Assembly (NCBI GenBank): GCA_001657315.1
Contig: LYSV01000015.1
Location: forward strand, 22,538 to 86,537
Source: Flammeovirgaceae bacterium BBD 1991-12
GTDB lineage: Bacteria; Bacteroidota; Bacteroidia; Cytophagales; Cyclobacteriaceae
DNA: 64,000 nucleotides
Direction of reading: 5' to 3'
Part shown: piece after piece, positions 7,642-17,490 of the stretch
Position numbering within the stretch: the stretch's first letter is position 1
How the letters are laid out: each line of letters begins with the position of its first letter
Program-made: the position numbers and the translations under genes
The notes under the pieces: generated by a model
What the model saw: the letters and a program-made list of their open reading frames with translations, nothing else
What the model was told of the DNA's origin: nothing
Databases searched by the model: none

Positions 7642-9030
7642 ATGAGTTATAATCCTGATCGGTTTTTCTTAAGGGGTGAGTACTATTCCGGAGAGGAGAA
7701 TATACTGACCCAGGCTAAGCTTATACTTCGTACGTCTCTGTACACCAGTCTCTTCTCTCTGTCCTATTTGATCGTTAGTCTTTTCATTGACTTTGATCCC
7801 GGGGTGAAGCTGATGATCTTCAATGTAGCGGGCTTTCTGCTATTGCCGCTTTTGCTAAGGACAAAAGCACCTCTTGCGCTGATTGGCAACCTTTATGTCT
7901 TCATAGGCTGGGTGGCCATAGCCCTGCTTACCTATTACTCGGGGGGAATTGAGTCCCCGGTATTCCCATGGTTGCTGGCGCCTCCCAATATTGCACTTCT
8001 TATAGTAAACAGAAAGGCTGCATTTGCATGGGCGGGACTCGCACTGGTCGGAATCATTTACTTCGGTGCGCTCGCCATAAATAATGTCCGGCTGGAGCAG
8101 CAGTATGATCCTGCATGGCATCACTGGTTTGTTGTGGCTACCTACATCGGCCTCCTGCTCATCCTCCTCACCATATACTTTATTTTTGAAAAAAGCCGTA
8201 CTCAGGCGCAGGCTAAGGTGGAGATGCAAAACAATGAGTTGCAAAGCACTCTGAGTAAACTTGAAGCCACCAAGGAAGAACTATACAGCCAACATCAGGA
8301 AGTAAAAAGCAAGAACGAGGAAATAGCCGCCCAGACTGATTTTTTAAAGCAGTTGGTAGAGGGCAAAGACCATATTATCAACATTCTGGCCCATGATCTT
8401 AAAAGCCCATTGGATTCCATGGAAGGGTTAATAAGCCTGATGAAAATGGAAGAGCTGACAGACTCCCAGAAAGAATACCTGAGTCTGATGCAATCTTCCA
8501 TAGGTAAGTCCAGGACGCTCATTGATAAAGTTATAGGTATGGGGGCGCTGGAGCATCTGGAGCAAATAAACCTGACCCGGGAAAATCTTTACTCCATTTT
8601 AATAAAGGTGGTGAATGATTTTAGAAAGCTCGCGGAACTCAAGGAAATCGAGATCCGGATCGAAGTAGCTGATAAAAATGCCGAGGCCATGGTAGACTCC
8701 GTCTATCTGAATCAGGTCTATGAAAATATACTGTCAAATGCTATCAAGTTCTCTCCTCCCGGGAAAGATATAAAGGTAAAACTTACTACCGGATCTGATG
8801 CCGTCCGCACGGAAATATCTGACCAGGGTCCGGGCATAAGCCAACAGGAGATGGACAAGCTCTTTGATAAATTCAGTAAGCTGAGCGCTCAGCCTACAGC
8901 CGGTGAAAGCTCTACAGGTCTTGGACTGTCTCTGGTAAAGAGATACATCGAACTTATGAAGGGCAGGGTTTGGTGTGAAAGTAGCGAAGGGTACGGTGCT
9001 ACGTTTATTGTTGAAATCCCACTTATCTGA
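7642..9030 (+). CDS. Membrane-bound sensor histidine kinase
   Basis: A 462-residue inner-membrane kinase. Residues about 25-182 hold roughly six hydrophobic helices with short loops, followed by a coiled coil (about 185-240). The HisKA H-box is NILAHDLKSPLDSM with phospho-acceptor H251. The ATPase domain shows the N-box (NQVYENILSNAIKF), G1 (DQGPGIS), an F-box (LFDKFSKLS) and G2 (STGLGLSLVKRYIELM). All catalytic motifs look intact. No receiver domain or response regulator is adjacent, so it is an orphan by position. The signal is probably sensed within the membrane, as there is no large periplasmic domain. One base separates it from the FAD enzyme, so the genes are likely co-transcribed. Confidence 0.93.
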   Translation: MSYNPDRFFLRGEYYSGEENILTQAKLILRTSLYTSLFSLSYLIVSLFIDFDPGVKLMIFNVAGFLLLPLLLRTKAPLALIGNLYVFIGWVAIALLTYYSGGIESPVFPWLLAPPNIALLIVNRKAAFAWAGLALVGIIYFGALAINNVRLEQQYDPAWHHWFVVATYIGLLLILLTIYFIFEKSRTQAQAKVEMQNNELQSTLSKLEATKEELYSQHQEVKSKNEEIAAQTDFLKQLVEGKDHIINILAHDLKSPLDSMEGLISLMKMEELTDSQKEYLSLMQSSIGKSRTLIDKVIGMGALEHLEQINLTRENLYSILIKVVNDFRKLAELKEIEIRIEVADKNAEAMVDSVYLNQVYENILSNAIKFSPPGKDIKVKLTTGSDAVRTEISDQGPGISQQEMDKLFDKFSKLSAQPTAGESSTGLGLSLVKRYIELMKGRVWCESSEGYGATFIVEIPLI

Positions 9031-9031
9031 T

Positions 9032-10726
9032 ATGTCAAAAAAAGTGATCGTTATTGGCGGAGGTGTAGCAGGAATGAGTGCTGCCCACGAGCTGATTGAA
9101 AGAGGTTTTTCAGTAGAAGTGTATGAAAGACAGCCCTTTTACGTCGGGGGCAAAGCCAGAAGCGTGGAAGTCCCTGATACCGCCACAGAAGGCAGGGACT
9201 CGCTGCCCGGGGAGCACGGTTTTAGATTTTTCCCGGGCTTTTACCGGCATGTCACAGACACTATGAAACGCATCCCGTTCAAAGGGAACAGGAATGGCGT
9301 ATTTGATAACCTCGTCCCTACACAACGAGTCATGATGGCACGGTTTGATAAGCCCCCCATCATTAACATCGTTAACTTCCCGAAATCCCTGAAGGACCTG
9401 AAGATATTTCTGAAGGCACTTCTGGATTCAGACACTGGCCTCAGCAAACAGGACGGTGAGGTCTTTGCAGAAAAGCTCTGGCAGCTTATGACCAGTAGTT
9501 TTCAGCGGAGAAACTCTGTCTATGAAAGAATAGCGTGGTGGAATTTTACAGATGCGGCCAATCAGAGCGAAGCCTACCGGCAGTATTTTGTAGGTGGGAT
9601 TACGCGAACACTGGTGGCCGCCAAGCCAAGAGAGGTCAGTACAAAAACCGGCGGGGATGTCCTCCTGCAACTCCTCTTCCTTATGGGAGACCCTGCCACT
9701 CATGCGGATAGGGTGCTTAACGGCCCCACAAATGAAGCCTGGCTCTTTCCCTGGCGCGATTATCTGCTGCAAAAGGGCGTAAAATATTATCATCATCATG
9801 AAGCAATAAAGATCCTCTCAGAAAACGGCCGGATAACGGGTGTTGCTCTGAAGGATAAGGAAGGTAAAGAAAAGATCGCAACAGGTGACTATTACATTTC
9901 TGCGCTCCCCGTGGAAAGAATGACCGAATTACTCACTGATGATATCACGACGGCTGACCCTGTACTCAGTTACATAAAAAAGCTTTCCAGTGACACCGCC
10001 TGGATGACGGGCATCCAGTACTACCTGAGCGAGGATGTAAAAATGACCAAAGGACATGTCATGTACACGGATTCACCATGGGCACTCACTTCCATTTCGC
10101 AACTACAGTTCTGGAAGGATTTTGATATCAGCCAGTACGGCAATGGCAAGGTAAAAGGTGTGCTCTCTGTGGATATATCCGATTGGAATACGCCCGGCCT
10201 GAATGGCAAAAAAGCCCGGGATTGCACAAAAGAAGAGATCAAAACAGAGGTATGGGAACAATTGAAAAAGAGCCTCATCACAGATGGGCAAAGCCTGCTC
10301 TCCGATGATATGATAGTAGACTGGTACCTGGACAGAGATATCGTCACGGATAAGGATTTTAAAACCATTAATGAAGAGCCATTACTGGTAAACAAAGTAA
10401 ATACATGGTCACTCCGGCCTGAGGCTTGGACCGGCATACCGAACCTCTTTCTGGCATCGGACTATGTGAGAACGCATACAGACCTTGCTACCATGGAGGG
10501 AGCCAATGAGGCGGCCCGCCGGGCAGTGAACGCCATCATTGAAGACGCCCGTGTAGAGGCGCCTCTGTGCAAAATATGGAACCTGCATGAACCGGATATC
10601 CTCTCTGTACTCAGAAGGCATGATCTGAAAAGGTTCAACAAAGGACTGCCATGGAGAAAGGAATTCCCATGGAAGGTAAGGTTCCTTCATCAGATAAAAT
10701 ACTTCTATTCCAGGCTTTTTTCATGA
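9032..10726 (+). CDS. FAD-dependent oxidoreductase, phytoene-desaturase/amine-oxidase-like
   Basis: A 564-residue flavoprotein. The N-terminal Rossmann motif is VIVIGGGVAGMSAAHELIERG with acidic YERQ after strand 2, followed by the second dinucleotide-binding element GGKARS. HGFRFFPGFYRH is characteristic of the plant-type phytoene desaturase/hydroxysqualene dehydroxylase branch. The C-terminal flavin segment reads LFLASDYVRTHTDLATMEGANEAARRA. It could act on a carotenoid or other isoprenoid, which would suit an organism that must make beta-carotene for rhodopsin, but no other crt gene lies nearby. I start it at ATG 9032, one base after the kinase stop; the upstream-extended frame lies inside the kinase gene. 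Its stop overlaps the next ATG. Confidence 0.8.
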   Translation: MSKKVIVIGGGVAGMSAAHELIERGFSVEVYERQPFYVGGKARSVEVPDTATEGRDSLPGEHGFRFFPGFYRHVTDTMKRIPFKGNRNGVFDNLVPTQRVMMARFDKPPIINIVNFPKSLKDLKIFLKALLDSDTGLSKQDGEVFAEKLWQLMTSSFQRRNSVYERIAWWNFTDAANQSEAYRQYFVGGITRTLVAAKPREVSTKTGGDVLLQLLFLMGDPATHADRVLNGPTNEAWLFPWRDYLLQKGVKYYHHHEAIKILSENGRITGVALKDKEGKEKIATGDYYISALPVERMTELLTDDITTADPVLSYIKKLSSDTAWMTGIQYYLSEDVKMTKGHVMYTDSPWALTSISQLQFWKDFDISQYGNGKVKGVLSVDISDWNTPGLNGKKARDCTKEEIKTEVWEQLKKSLITDGQSLLSDDMIVDWYLDRDIVTDKDFKTINEEPLLVNKVNTWSLRPEAWTGIPNLFLASDYVRTHTDLATMEGANEAARRAVNAIIEDARVEAPLCKIWNLHEPDILSVLRRHDLKRFNKGLPWRKEFPWKVRFLHQIKYFYSRLFS

Positions 10727-11391
10727 TGACCACTCACCAAACAAACAAAGTACAGCTTATTTTCATCATGCTGTCCATGCTACTGGGCATAGTACTGCTG
10801 ATCATTGACAGCATACTTGCTTATGGCTGGATCACGGCGGCATGGTGGGGATATGGTTTGTCTGCCTTGTACGTAGGGTATGCCGTTTTCAAAAAAGACG
10901 GCCTGCTACTGAAATTCATAGTTTTTGCCCTGGCCGCGGGTTTCACAGAGCTGCTCCCTGATAACTGGCTCGTACAATTTACCAAAACTCTCATCTACCC
11001 AAAAGACGAGCCCATGCTGCTGAGCTCACCAGCATATATGCCTTTTAGCTGGCTGGTGGTACTGGTCCAACTGGGGTACCTTGGGTGGTGGGCATCCCAC
11101 AAGATCGGGCTGGTGAAGGCTTCCGTAGGCCTGATGACCGCAGGAGCACTTCTGGTGCCTCTGTATGAGCACTGGGCCATCAATGCCGGATGGTGGTATT
11201 ATGAAAACACCAGAATGATGGGCACGGTGCCCTACTATGTTATACTGGCTGAGGGACTGCTTATGTCCTGTGTGCCTTTTATTTTACAGAAAGTAGAACA
11301 ATCCAAAGGCTATCAGATCATATTGTGGGGTATTGCGGAAGGGCTGGTGATGTGGCTGGCCTGTATCATTGCGTGGTTCACATTGGGTTAA
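10723..11391 (+). CDS. Polytopic membrane protein of unknown function
   Basis: A 222-residue protein with about seven hydrophobic helices, starting MMTTHQTNKVQLIFIMLS. The ATG at 10723 overlaps the stop of the FAD-enzyme gene (ATGA), a typical translational-coupling arrangement; the second ATG at 10726 is equally possible. Recognisable patches are EHWAINAGWWYYENTRMMG and VPYYVILAEGLLM. The Trp/Tyr-rich GWWYY...G.PYY pattern is loosely like membrane carotenoid-modifying proteins, but not enough to name one. Tight coupling with the desaturase-like enzyme suggests the two act on the same lipid-soluble substrate. No terminator is evident directly downstream. Confidence 0.7.
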   Translation: MMTTHQTNKVQLIFIMLSMLLGIVLLIIDSILAYGWITAAWWGYGLSALYVGYAVFKKDGLLLKFIVFALAAGFTELLPDNWLVQFTKTLIYPKDEPMLLSSPAYMPFSWLVVLVQLGYLGWWASHKIGLVKASVGLMTAGALLVPLYEHWAINAGWWYYENTRMMGTVPYYVILAEGLLMSCVPFILQKVEQSKGYQIILWGIAEGLVMWLACIIAWFTLG

Positions 11392-11571
11392 CGTTATCCG
11401 GTTAGGTCAAATGCAGTCTGCAAAAGCATAGTACGGTCACCTGTAACTACCAATACCGTCACCGGACAACAACCTGCCCACAGCATTCAACAGTGGATAA
11501 TGATGGATTCCCTTAAATTTCAGCCTTCGAATGGTTAATTTAGAAGATGATTCATCTTCAGGAGGTCGAAA

Positions 11572-13425
11572 ATGAACTCTTTCTGTAGCATATTGTATGT
11601 TCTCATTGTCCCGCTTTTTTCCTACCCGGAAAGGGAAAGGATCTTCGTGGAAAACAATGCCGATAATGAGTTTATCCTTACTATCAATGACCTGCCCATA
11701 TTAATAGACAGTACGGGTACACTCACGCTGGAAGATGTTTTGAATAACCAGAGCCAGTTTACGATCCACACGCAGTTTATCCCCAAGGACTATTGCGTCC
11801 CCTGTTCCTATTGGATAAAAGTGCCTTTGCTTGTTGGCAAGGACCTTGAAAAGCAATGGATGATAGAATTTTACGATCAGACTATCGACCATATTACGGC
11901 TTATTTCCCCACAAAGGATGGTGGCTACAGGGAAGACCATGTCGGTGATTATCTGCCTTTTAAAAAGAAACCGTTCATACACAAAAACTTTGAATGGCTG
12001 ATCGATGCTGATATCACAGGTAATCAGAACCTGTACTTCAGAGTAAAGTCGCATTCCTATGCCGATATCCGGATTGCCCTGCGGACGGTAAACCGGTTCA
12101 TTTACTACTCGCTCAATGAATATTTTCTGTATGGGCTGTTCTACGGTATGATATTCATCATCACCCTGTACAATATACTGATCTATTTTGCCATTCGTGA
12201 ACAGAAGTATCTCTTTTACACGTTTTATATCCTTAGTGTAGGGGTATATGCCATGTGTGTGGATGGCATTGCCTATCAGTACCTTTGGCCCAACTGGCCA
12301 CAATGGAATCAGATCGCCTATGGCACAGCCCTCTTTTCGCTGATCTTCTGGTCACTTTTATTCTCGAGGAGGTTTCTCAATACTTCCGTCAGGGCACCCA
12401 AACTGGATAAGCTACTCACTGCCACAGTAGTGATACGATCCGGGGTGTTTTTGTTTGCCCTGCTGTTCGACCACAGGCTGTTTGAGTACCGCAGCATAGA
12501 GATCCTGCCGCTCACATTGATATTTTACACCAGTATCCATGTATGGCTCAGAGGTTATAAACCTGCCCGTTTTTTCGTGCTGGCCTACGGCATTTTGTTC
12601 CTTGGCTTTTTGATAAAGGCACTGCTGTACCTTTCCATTATCCCCTTCCTGATATTGTCTTACTACAGCCTTCATGCCTGCTTCCTGCTGGAAATGCTTT
12701 TTCTCACCTTTGCGCTTAGTGACAGAGTAAGAATACTGAAATCAAACAGGGACAGGGCCCTGAAAAGGATCATCAGGCAACATCAGGAAAATGCTGAGCT
12801 GAAAGACAAGGTGAATAAGGAACTGGAGGAGAAGATCAGACAACGTACAAAACAGCTGGAAGAGAAGAATTTCCAGCTCGCAGAAACCAATCAAAAGCTT
12901 TTCGAGCAGACCGGGGAGATCAACAAGATCAACTCCATGCTGGACCTTGATAACTGGAAGCTGAAAAACAACATAAAGGAAATACTCCAGGACCGTCTGA
13001 TCAATAAGAACCTGACGTTGGAAGAGTTCAAAAAGATCTTCCCGGATCAGCTTACCTGCTACCGGTTCCTTGACAAGCTAAAATGGGGCAACGGATATCA
13101 GTGCACCAAATGCGGGAACACCAAATACTCCGACGGCCAGGCCATGTTCTCAAGGCGGTGCACCAAATGCGGGTATGATGAATCCATCACCAGCCATACG
13201 GTGTTCCACCGGATCAAATTTCCCCTGCAAAAAGCATTCTATGTGCTTTATGTCAGTAACAGCCCTCAAAATCAGTTCACACTGGATGAACTGTCGGAAA
13301 TGCTGGACCTGCGCCGAAATACCATCTGGAGCTTCAAAAAGAAGATCGAGGAAGTCTATAACAGCGAGCAGGGCCGTTCCGCTACTGTTCAGATACAAAA
13401 CCTGTTTTCAACACACCTGAATTAG
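11572..13425 (+). CDS. 7TMR-DISM sensor fused to IS1595-type zinc ribbon and HTH-like tail
   Basis: A 617-residue protein. Order: signal peptide or first hydrophobic segment (1-18), extracytoplasmic 7TMR-DISMED2-like beta domain (about 45-170), seven membrane helices of the 7TMR-DISM type (about 180-385), long coiled coil (about 393-475), then a domain from 480 to 560 closely resembling the transposase zinc ribbon of IS1595 proteins. The latter contains LTLEEFKKIFPDQLTCYRFL, C511xxC514 and C530xxC533, with HTVFHRIKFPLQ after the ribbon. The last part (FTLDELSEMLDLRRNTIWSF, about 569-588) resembles a helix-turn-helix. There is no kinase, cyclase or DDE catalytic domain, so this looks like a one-component membrane sensor with a tethered DNA-binding output. 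A strong AGGAGG lies just before the ATG, unusual in this phylum. Confidence 0.85.
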   Translation: MNSFCSILYVLIVPLFSYPERERIFVENNADNEFILTINDLPILIDSTGTLTLEDVLNNQSQFTIHTQFIPKDYCVPCSYWIKVPLLVGKDLEKQWMIEFYDQTIDHITAYFPTKDGGYREDHVGDYLPFKKKPFIHKNFEWLIDADITGNQNLYFRVKSHSYADIRIALRTVNRFIYYSLNEYFLYGLFYGMIFIITLYNILIYFAIREQKYLFYTFYILSVGVYAMCVDGIAYQYLWPNWPQWNQIAYGTALFSLIFWSLLFSRRFLNTSVRAPKLDKLLTATVVIRSGVFLFALLFDHRLFEYRSIEILPLTLIFYTSIHVWLRGYKPARFFVLAYGILFLGFLIKALLYLSIIPFLILSYYSLHACFLLEMLFLTFALSDRVRILKSNRDRALKRIIRQHQENAELKDKVNKELEEKIRQRTKQLEEKNFQLAETNQKLFEQTGEINKINSMLDLDNWKLKNNIKEILQDRLINKNLTLEEFKKIFPDQLTCYRFLDKLKWGNGYQCTKCGNTKYSDGQAMFSRRCTKCGYDESITSHTVFHRIKFPLQKAFYVLYVSNSPQNQFTLDELSEMLDLRRNTIWSFKKKIEEVYNSEQGRSATVQIQNLFSTHLN

Positions 13426-13437
13426 CGCATTCCTCCC

Positions 13438-13445
13438 TAAATTTG
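13438..13445 (+). promoter_or_regulatory. Putative -7 promoter box for fumC
   Basis: TAAATTTG matches the Bacteroidota -7 consensus TAnnTTTG exactly and lies 36 nt before the fumC ATG. I see no convincing -33 TTTG at the right spacing. Confidence 0.4.
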
Positions 13446-13481
13446 CCACGACAAATTTTCAACGTATAATTCCGCATACAA

Positions 13482-14882
13482 ATGGATTACAGGATAGAAA
13501 AAGACACCATGGGTGACGTGCAGGTACCAGCCGACAAATACTGGGGAGCACAGACCGAAAGATCAAGAAACAACTTCAAAATCGGGGATGCCGCAAGCAT
13601 GCCCAGGGAGGTAATTTATGGCTTTGCCTACCTCAAAAAGGCCGCTGCACATACCAATTGCAGCCTGGGTGTTCTTTCCGAAGAAAAAAGGGATCTCATT
13701 TCCCGGGTATGCGACGAGATACTTGACGGTAAGCTGGATGATCAGTTCCCACTGGTGATCTGGCAGACGGGCTCAGGCACTCAGTCGAATATGAACACAA
13801 ACGAGGTGATCGCCAACAGGGCGCACGTGCTGGCCGGAAACAAGCTGGGAGATGGCACAAGACTCATCCATCCGAATGATGACGTCAATAAATCGCAGTC
13901 TTCCAATGATACATACCCTACCGGCATGCATATAGCATGCTATAAAATGGTACTGGAAACCACCATCCCGGGCATTGAAAAGCTAAGGGGCACCCTGCAA
14001 AAAAAATCAGAAGCCTTTATGGATGTAGTGAAGATCGGTCGCACGCACCTGATGGACGCCACCCCCCTAACACTGGGGCAGGAGTTTTCCGGCTACGTAT
14101 CACAGCTGGACCACGGGCTGAAAGCGCTGAGAAATACCTTCGATCATCTGAGTGAGCTGGCCCTTGGCGGGACTGCCGTGGGTACAGGTATCAACACGCC
14201 GGAGGGCTACGCTGATCACGTGGCAAAAAACATCGCTGAGTTCACAGGATTACCCTTCAAAAGTGCTGAAAACAAATTTGAAGCACTGGCAGCCCACGAT
14301 GCTATCGTAGAATCTCACGGTGCCCTCAAGCAACTGGCCGTATCCCTGAATAAGATCGCCAATGACATACGCCTGCTTGCTTCCGGTCCGAGAGCCGGTA
14401 TTGGTGAGATCAATCTCCCCGCCAACGAGCCCGGCTCATCGATCATGCCAGGTAAGGTAAATCCTACGCAGTGTGAAGCACTCACTATGGTATGCGCTCA
14501 GGTAATGGGAAATGATGTGGCCATTACCGTAGGCGGGACACAGGGTCACTATGAGCTGAATGTATTTAAGCCATTGATGGCCAGCAACTTCCTGCAGTCT
14601 GCAAGATTGCTGGGTGATGCCTGTGTTTCATTCAATGACCATTGTGCCATAGGCATAGAGCCCAACCATCAAAATCTGGAAAGCAACCTGAACAAGAGCT
14701 TAATGCTTGTGACCGCCCTGAACACGCATATCGGCTATGAAAAAGCCGCTAAAATTGCCAAAGCAGCCCATGAAAACGGTACCACGCTGCGTGACGAAGC
14801 CGTCGGCTCAGGGTTTGTCACAGAGGAGGAGTTCAAAAAATGGGTGAGGCCGGAAGATATGGTAGGCAGCCTTAAGAACTGA
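13482..14882 (+). CDS. fumC: Fumarate hydratase, class II
   Basis: A 466-residue homotetrameric TCA-cycle enzyme interconverting fumarate and (S)-malate without an iron-sulfur cluster. The N-terminal signature [19 protein letters not shown] is intact, as are the substrate loops [12 protein letters not shown] and [19 protein letters not shown], the catalytic-His region [13 protein letters not shown] and the superfamily signature [13 protein letters not shown]. The length is normal. The gene appears monocistronic: a -7-like box precedes it and a large hairpin follows. Aspartate ammonia-lyase is the main alternative, but GTQSNMN and the overall layout favour fumarase. Confidence 0.97.
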   Translation: MDYRIEKDTMGDVQVPADKYWGAQTERSRNNFKIGDAASMPREVIYGFAYLKKAAAHTNCSLGVLSEEKRDLISRVCDEILDGKLDDQFPLVIWQTGSGTQSNMNTNEVIANRAHVLAGNKLGDGTRLIHPNDDVNKSQSSNDTYPTGMHIACYKMVLETTIPGIEKLRGTLQKKSEAFMDVVKIGRTHLMDATPLTLGQEFSGYVSQLDHGLKALRNTFDHLSELALGGTAVGTGINTPEGYADHVAKNIAEFTGLPFKSAENKFEALAAHDAIVESHGALKQLAVSLNKIANDIRLLASGPRAGIGEINLPANEPGSSIMPGKVNPTQCEALTMVCAQVMGNDVAITVGGTQGHYELNVFKPLMASNFLQSARLLGDACVSFNDHCAIGIEPNHQNLESNLNKSLMLVTALNTHIGYEKAAKIAKAAHENGTTLRDEAVGSGFVTEEEFKKWVRPEDMVGSLKN

Positions 14883-14924
14883 CAGAAGTCAACTTATTTG
14901 TCATGTAAAAGAGGCCATGAAATC

Positions 14925-14976
14925 TCAGCCGGAAGGCCACAGCGTGCTTTGTACGAGTGTGGCCATAACCGGCTGA
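14925..14976 (+). repeat. Large two-part hairpin after fumC
   Basis: The outer stem TCAGCCGG/CCGGCTGA (14925-14932 with 14969-14976) and inner stem GGCCACA/TGTGGCC (14935-14941 with 14958-14964) are separated by AA/ATAA. The apex is a 16-nt loop that can close further by CGT/ACG. No T-run follows, so it may be a Rho-associated 3' end, an mRNA-stabilising structure or a dispersed palindromic repeat. Confidence 0.5.
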
Positions 14977-15031
14977 ATCACAACAATATTTTCATTTATT
15001 TGATTATATTGCCTATATTTCAGCGTTTTAA

Positions 15032-15688
15032 ATGTTAAAATCACAAAAAAAGATGAAAAACCTAACCCCAATATTAATTTTTATACTGGTGGCTTTATTC
15101 TCTTTTAATTCGTATGCACAACTTTCAAAGGCGGAGAAAAAGGAGTGGAAAAAGAAGGCGAAAGAATATGCAAAAAACCCTGAAGAGCTGAAGATCCTGA
15201 TAGAGGATAGTCAGGCACTCCAGGGGCAAATCAACAGTCTGAAATCTGAGAGTTCTCAGATAAAATCAAGAATGGCGGATAAGGATGCAAAGATCAGCGA
15301 GCTTCAGGATGATCTTTCAAAACTCAGAAGCGATCTGTCCGCAGCCAGAAATAAACTAAAGGATGCACAGTCAGCACCTGCTCCCACCTCCGGCGGACCT
15401 ATGGTGGACGGAGTAGTTTTTAAGGTGCAGATCGGCGCTTTCAGAAACAAGGATCTTTCCAAATACTTTGATAACAATGAGAACTTCAGCGGTGAAAATG
15501 CAAATGACATGCAAAAGATCACCCTGGGACAGTTCCGGGATTACTGGGAGGCAGATACCTTCAAGAAATACCTTCGGGAAATGGGCGTGAAAGATGCCTG
15601 GATCGTACCTTACAGGGATGGGATCAGGGTCCCGATAAAGGATGTGCTGGAAGGTGTGATCGCCGACGGTCCCGCTGATTCTGACTAA
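15032..15688 (+). CDS. Exported coiled-coil protein with SPOR-like C-terminal domain
   Basis: A 218-residue protein with an N-terminal signal peptide ending near SFNSYAQ. The ATG at 15053 (MKNLTPIL) gives a more standard signal than the upstream one. A Lys/Glu-rich helical coiled coil spans about residues 30-115, then a Pro/Ala linker. The C-terminal domain (about 125-205) begins FKVQIGAFRNKDLSKYF and contains TLGQFRDYWEADTFKKYL, in the pattern of SPOR peptidoglycan-binding domains (two repeats with Q-x-G-x-F). It probably acts in the periplasm at the cell wall or division site. A strong terminator follows, so it appears monocistronic. Confidence 0.75.
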   Translation: MLKSQKKMKNLTPILIFILVALFSFNSYAQLSKAEKKEWKKKAKEYAKNPEELKILIEDSQALQGQINSLKSESSQIKSRMADKDAKISELQDDLSKLRSDLSAARNKLKDAQSAPAPTSGGPMVDGVVFKVQIGAFRNKDLSKYFDNNENFSGENANDMQKITLGQFRDYWEADTFKKYLREMGVKDAWIVPYRDGIRVPIKDVLEGVIADGPADSD

Positions 15689-15710
15689 ATAGTAAGCTTA
15701 GCTATATCGA

Positions 15711-15744
15711 AAAAGCAGTACATTTGTGCTGCTTTTGTTTTTTT
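15711..15744 (+). terminator. Rho-independent terminator
   Basis: Stem AAAAGCAG/CTGCTTTT (15711-15718 with 15729-15736), extended inward by a T-G wobble and ACA/TGT, is followed by GTTTTTTT. It ends the SPOR-like gene transcript 20 bases before recJ. The enclosed TACATTTG also resembles a -7 promoter box for recJ. Confidence 0.85.
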
Positions 15745-15763
15745 ACCCGTTCTGTAAAACCGT

Positions 15764-17470
15764 ATGACAAACAAGCGTTGGGTTTATAAACCTACCCCCG
15801 GAACCGATCTTGTAGATCACCTCTCTCAGGCCATAAACGTTTCCAAACCCATAGCTACTCTACTCTGCCAGCGAGGCGTTACTGATTATGAGCAGGCCCG
15901 GGATTTTTTCAATCCCTCCCTCGACATGCTACACGATCCCTTTCTGATGCAGGATATGGATAAGGCAGTAGCAAGGATCAACATGGCTATACAGAATAAT
16001 GAGGGCATTTTGGTATACGGTGACTATGATGTGGACGGAACCACCTCCGTGGCACTGTTCTATGGATTTCTCAGCTCCTTTTATGATCACTGTGATTTCT
16101 ATATCCCCGACCGGTACAAAGAGGGGTATGGAGTCTCCAGATTGGGGATCGACCAGGCGGCGGAGAACGGATTTACTCTCGTCATTGCACTGGACTGCGG
16201 TATAAAATCAGTAGACCTCATTCAGTACGCCAGAGACAAGGGGATTGACTTTATTGTTTGTGATCATCACCAGCCGGGTGATACTCTGCCTCCGGCAGTC
16301 GCTATACTGGACCCCAAAAGAAAGGATTGCCATTATCCATATAAAGAACTGCCTGGCTGTGGTATAGGATTCAAGCTTATTCAGGCACTGGTGGACAGTA
16401 ATTCTGCGTTAAATGCAGATCCATACGATCTTCTGGACCTTGTGGCAGTAAGTATTGCGTCGGACATTGTTCCCATCACTGGTGAGAACAGGATACTTGT
16501 TCACCATGGTGTAGCACGACTCAATCACGAACCCAGGCCGGGTTTTAAAGCCCTGATGGAGCTCGCCGGGATACAGCATAAGGCCTCTGTATCCGGTATT
16601 GTCTTTGGGCTGGCGCCAAGGATCAACGCTGCCGGACGTATCTCCCATGCCAAAATGGCGGTTAATCTGCTCCTGGCGGCGTCAGATGAAGAGGCAGAGC
16701 AGCATGCACAGCAGTTGAATATCAACAATGACCGCCGCAAGGATTTTGACGTGGGTATTACTCAACAGGCGCTGGATATGATCGAGGAAAGCCATGAATT
16801 ACGATCTTCTAAAACCACAGTGCTCTTTAAAAATGACTGGCACAAGGGTGTGATAGGTATTGTAGCCTCCCGTTGTATTGAAAGATATCACCGGCCTACC
16901 ATCATTCTCACAGAATCGAATAACAAGGCCACGGGCTCCGCACGTTCTGTACCTGGTTATGACGTGTACAGCGCCATTGAAGCCTGTAGTGACCTGCTGG
17001 AGCAGTATGGAGGCCACCGGTATGCGGCAGGATTGACCATGGAGCTCGATCGTGTAGAAGATTTCCGAAAGAGGTTTGAGGAAGTGGTAGCCGGGACAAT
17101 TTCTGAAGAACTTTTGATTCCTCAGGTGAACATTGATGCCGCATTGATGCTGGATAGTATCACTCCCAATTTTTTAAAGGTGCTGGAACGGATGGCCCCT
17201 TTCGGGCCGGAAAATCTTCGCCCGGTTTTTGCTTGTGAAGATTGTGAAGCGGCCGGGGCAGTGAATGTACTTAAGGATGAGCATCTGAAATTCAGCGTAA
17301 GGCAGAAGGGAGGCGCCAAAAGGTTTGAGGCTATAGCCTTTGGTCAGTCCCGGCATTTTGAAGCCTTAAACAGTGGCACACGGTTCACCATGGCCTTTGC
17401 AACGGAGGAAAATGAATACAAGGGCATGAAATCCATACAACTGAATATCAAGGATATACGATTTGAATAA
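15764..17470 (+). CDS. recJ: Single-stranded-DNA-specific exonuclease RecJ
   Basis: A 568-residue 5'-3' ssDNA exonuclease of the DHH phosphoesterase family, used in recombination, mismatch and base-excision repair. Motifs visible: [16 protein letters not shown] (motif I), ALDCGIKS (II), VCDHHQPGD (DHH motif III) and a region around [15 protein letters not shown] (IV). The DHHA1 domain carries [14 protein letters not shown] and [14 protein letters not shown], and a C-terminal OB-fold-like domain follows. The length is normal and the motifs are complete. The lptB gene starts 20 bases downstream. RecJ, RecG, MutY, Nth, SSB and UvrA are all in this window. Confidence 0.97.
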   Translation: MTNKRWVYKPTPGTDLVDHLSQAINVSKPIATLLCQRGVTDYEQARDFFNPSLDMLHDPFLMQDMDKAVARINMAIQNNEGILVYGDYDVDGTTSVALFYGFLSSFYDHCDFYIPDRYKEGYGVSRLGIDQAAENGFTLVIALDCGIKSVDLIQYARDKGIDFIVCDHHQPGDTLPPAVAILDPKRKDCHYPYKELPGCGIGFKLIQALVDSNSALNADPYDLLDLVAVSIASDIVPITGENRILVHHGVARLNHEPRPGFKALMELAGIQHKASVSGIVFGLAPRINAAGRISHAKMAVNLLLAASDEEAEQHAQQLNINNDRRKDFDVGITQQALDMIEESHELRSSKTTVLFKNDWHKGVIGIVASRCIERYHRPTIILTESNNKATGSARSVPGYDVYSAIEACSDLLEQYGGHRYAAGLTMELDRVEDFRKRFEEVVAGTISEELLIPQVNIDAALMLDSITPNFLKVLERMAPFGPENLRPVFACEDCEAAGAVNVLKDEHLKFSVRQKGGAKRFEAIAFGQSRHFEALNSGTRFTMAFATEENEYKGMKSIQLNIKDIRFE

Positions 17471-17490
17471 GGGTCATTATTTTTGCAAAC

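Noticed and set aside
9428..9799. 123-codon frame antisense to the FAD enzyme
   Set aside because: Shadow of a well-supported gene with intact motifs on the other strand.
11572..13425. Possibility that the zinc ribbon is a remnant of an IS1595 element inserted in the sensor gene
   Set aside because: The frame is continuous, no transposase catalytic part or terminal repeats are visible, and the coiled coil runs smoothly into the ribbon. A domain fusion is the better reading.
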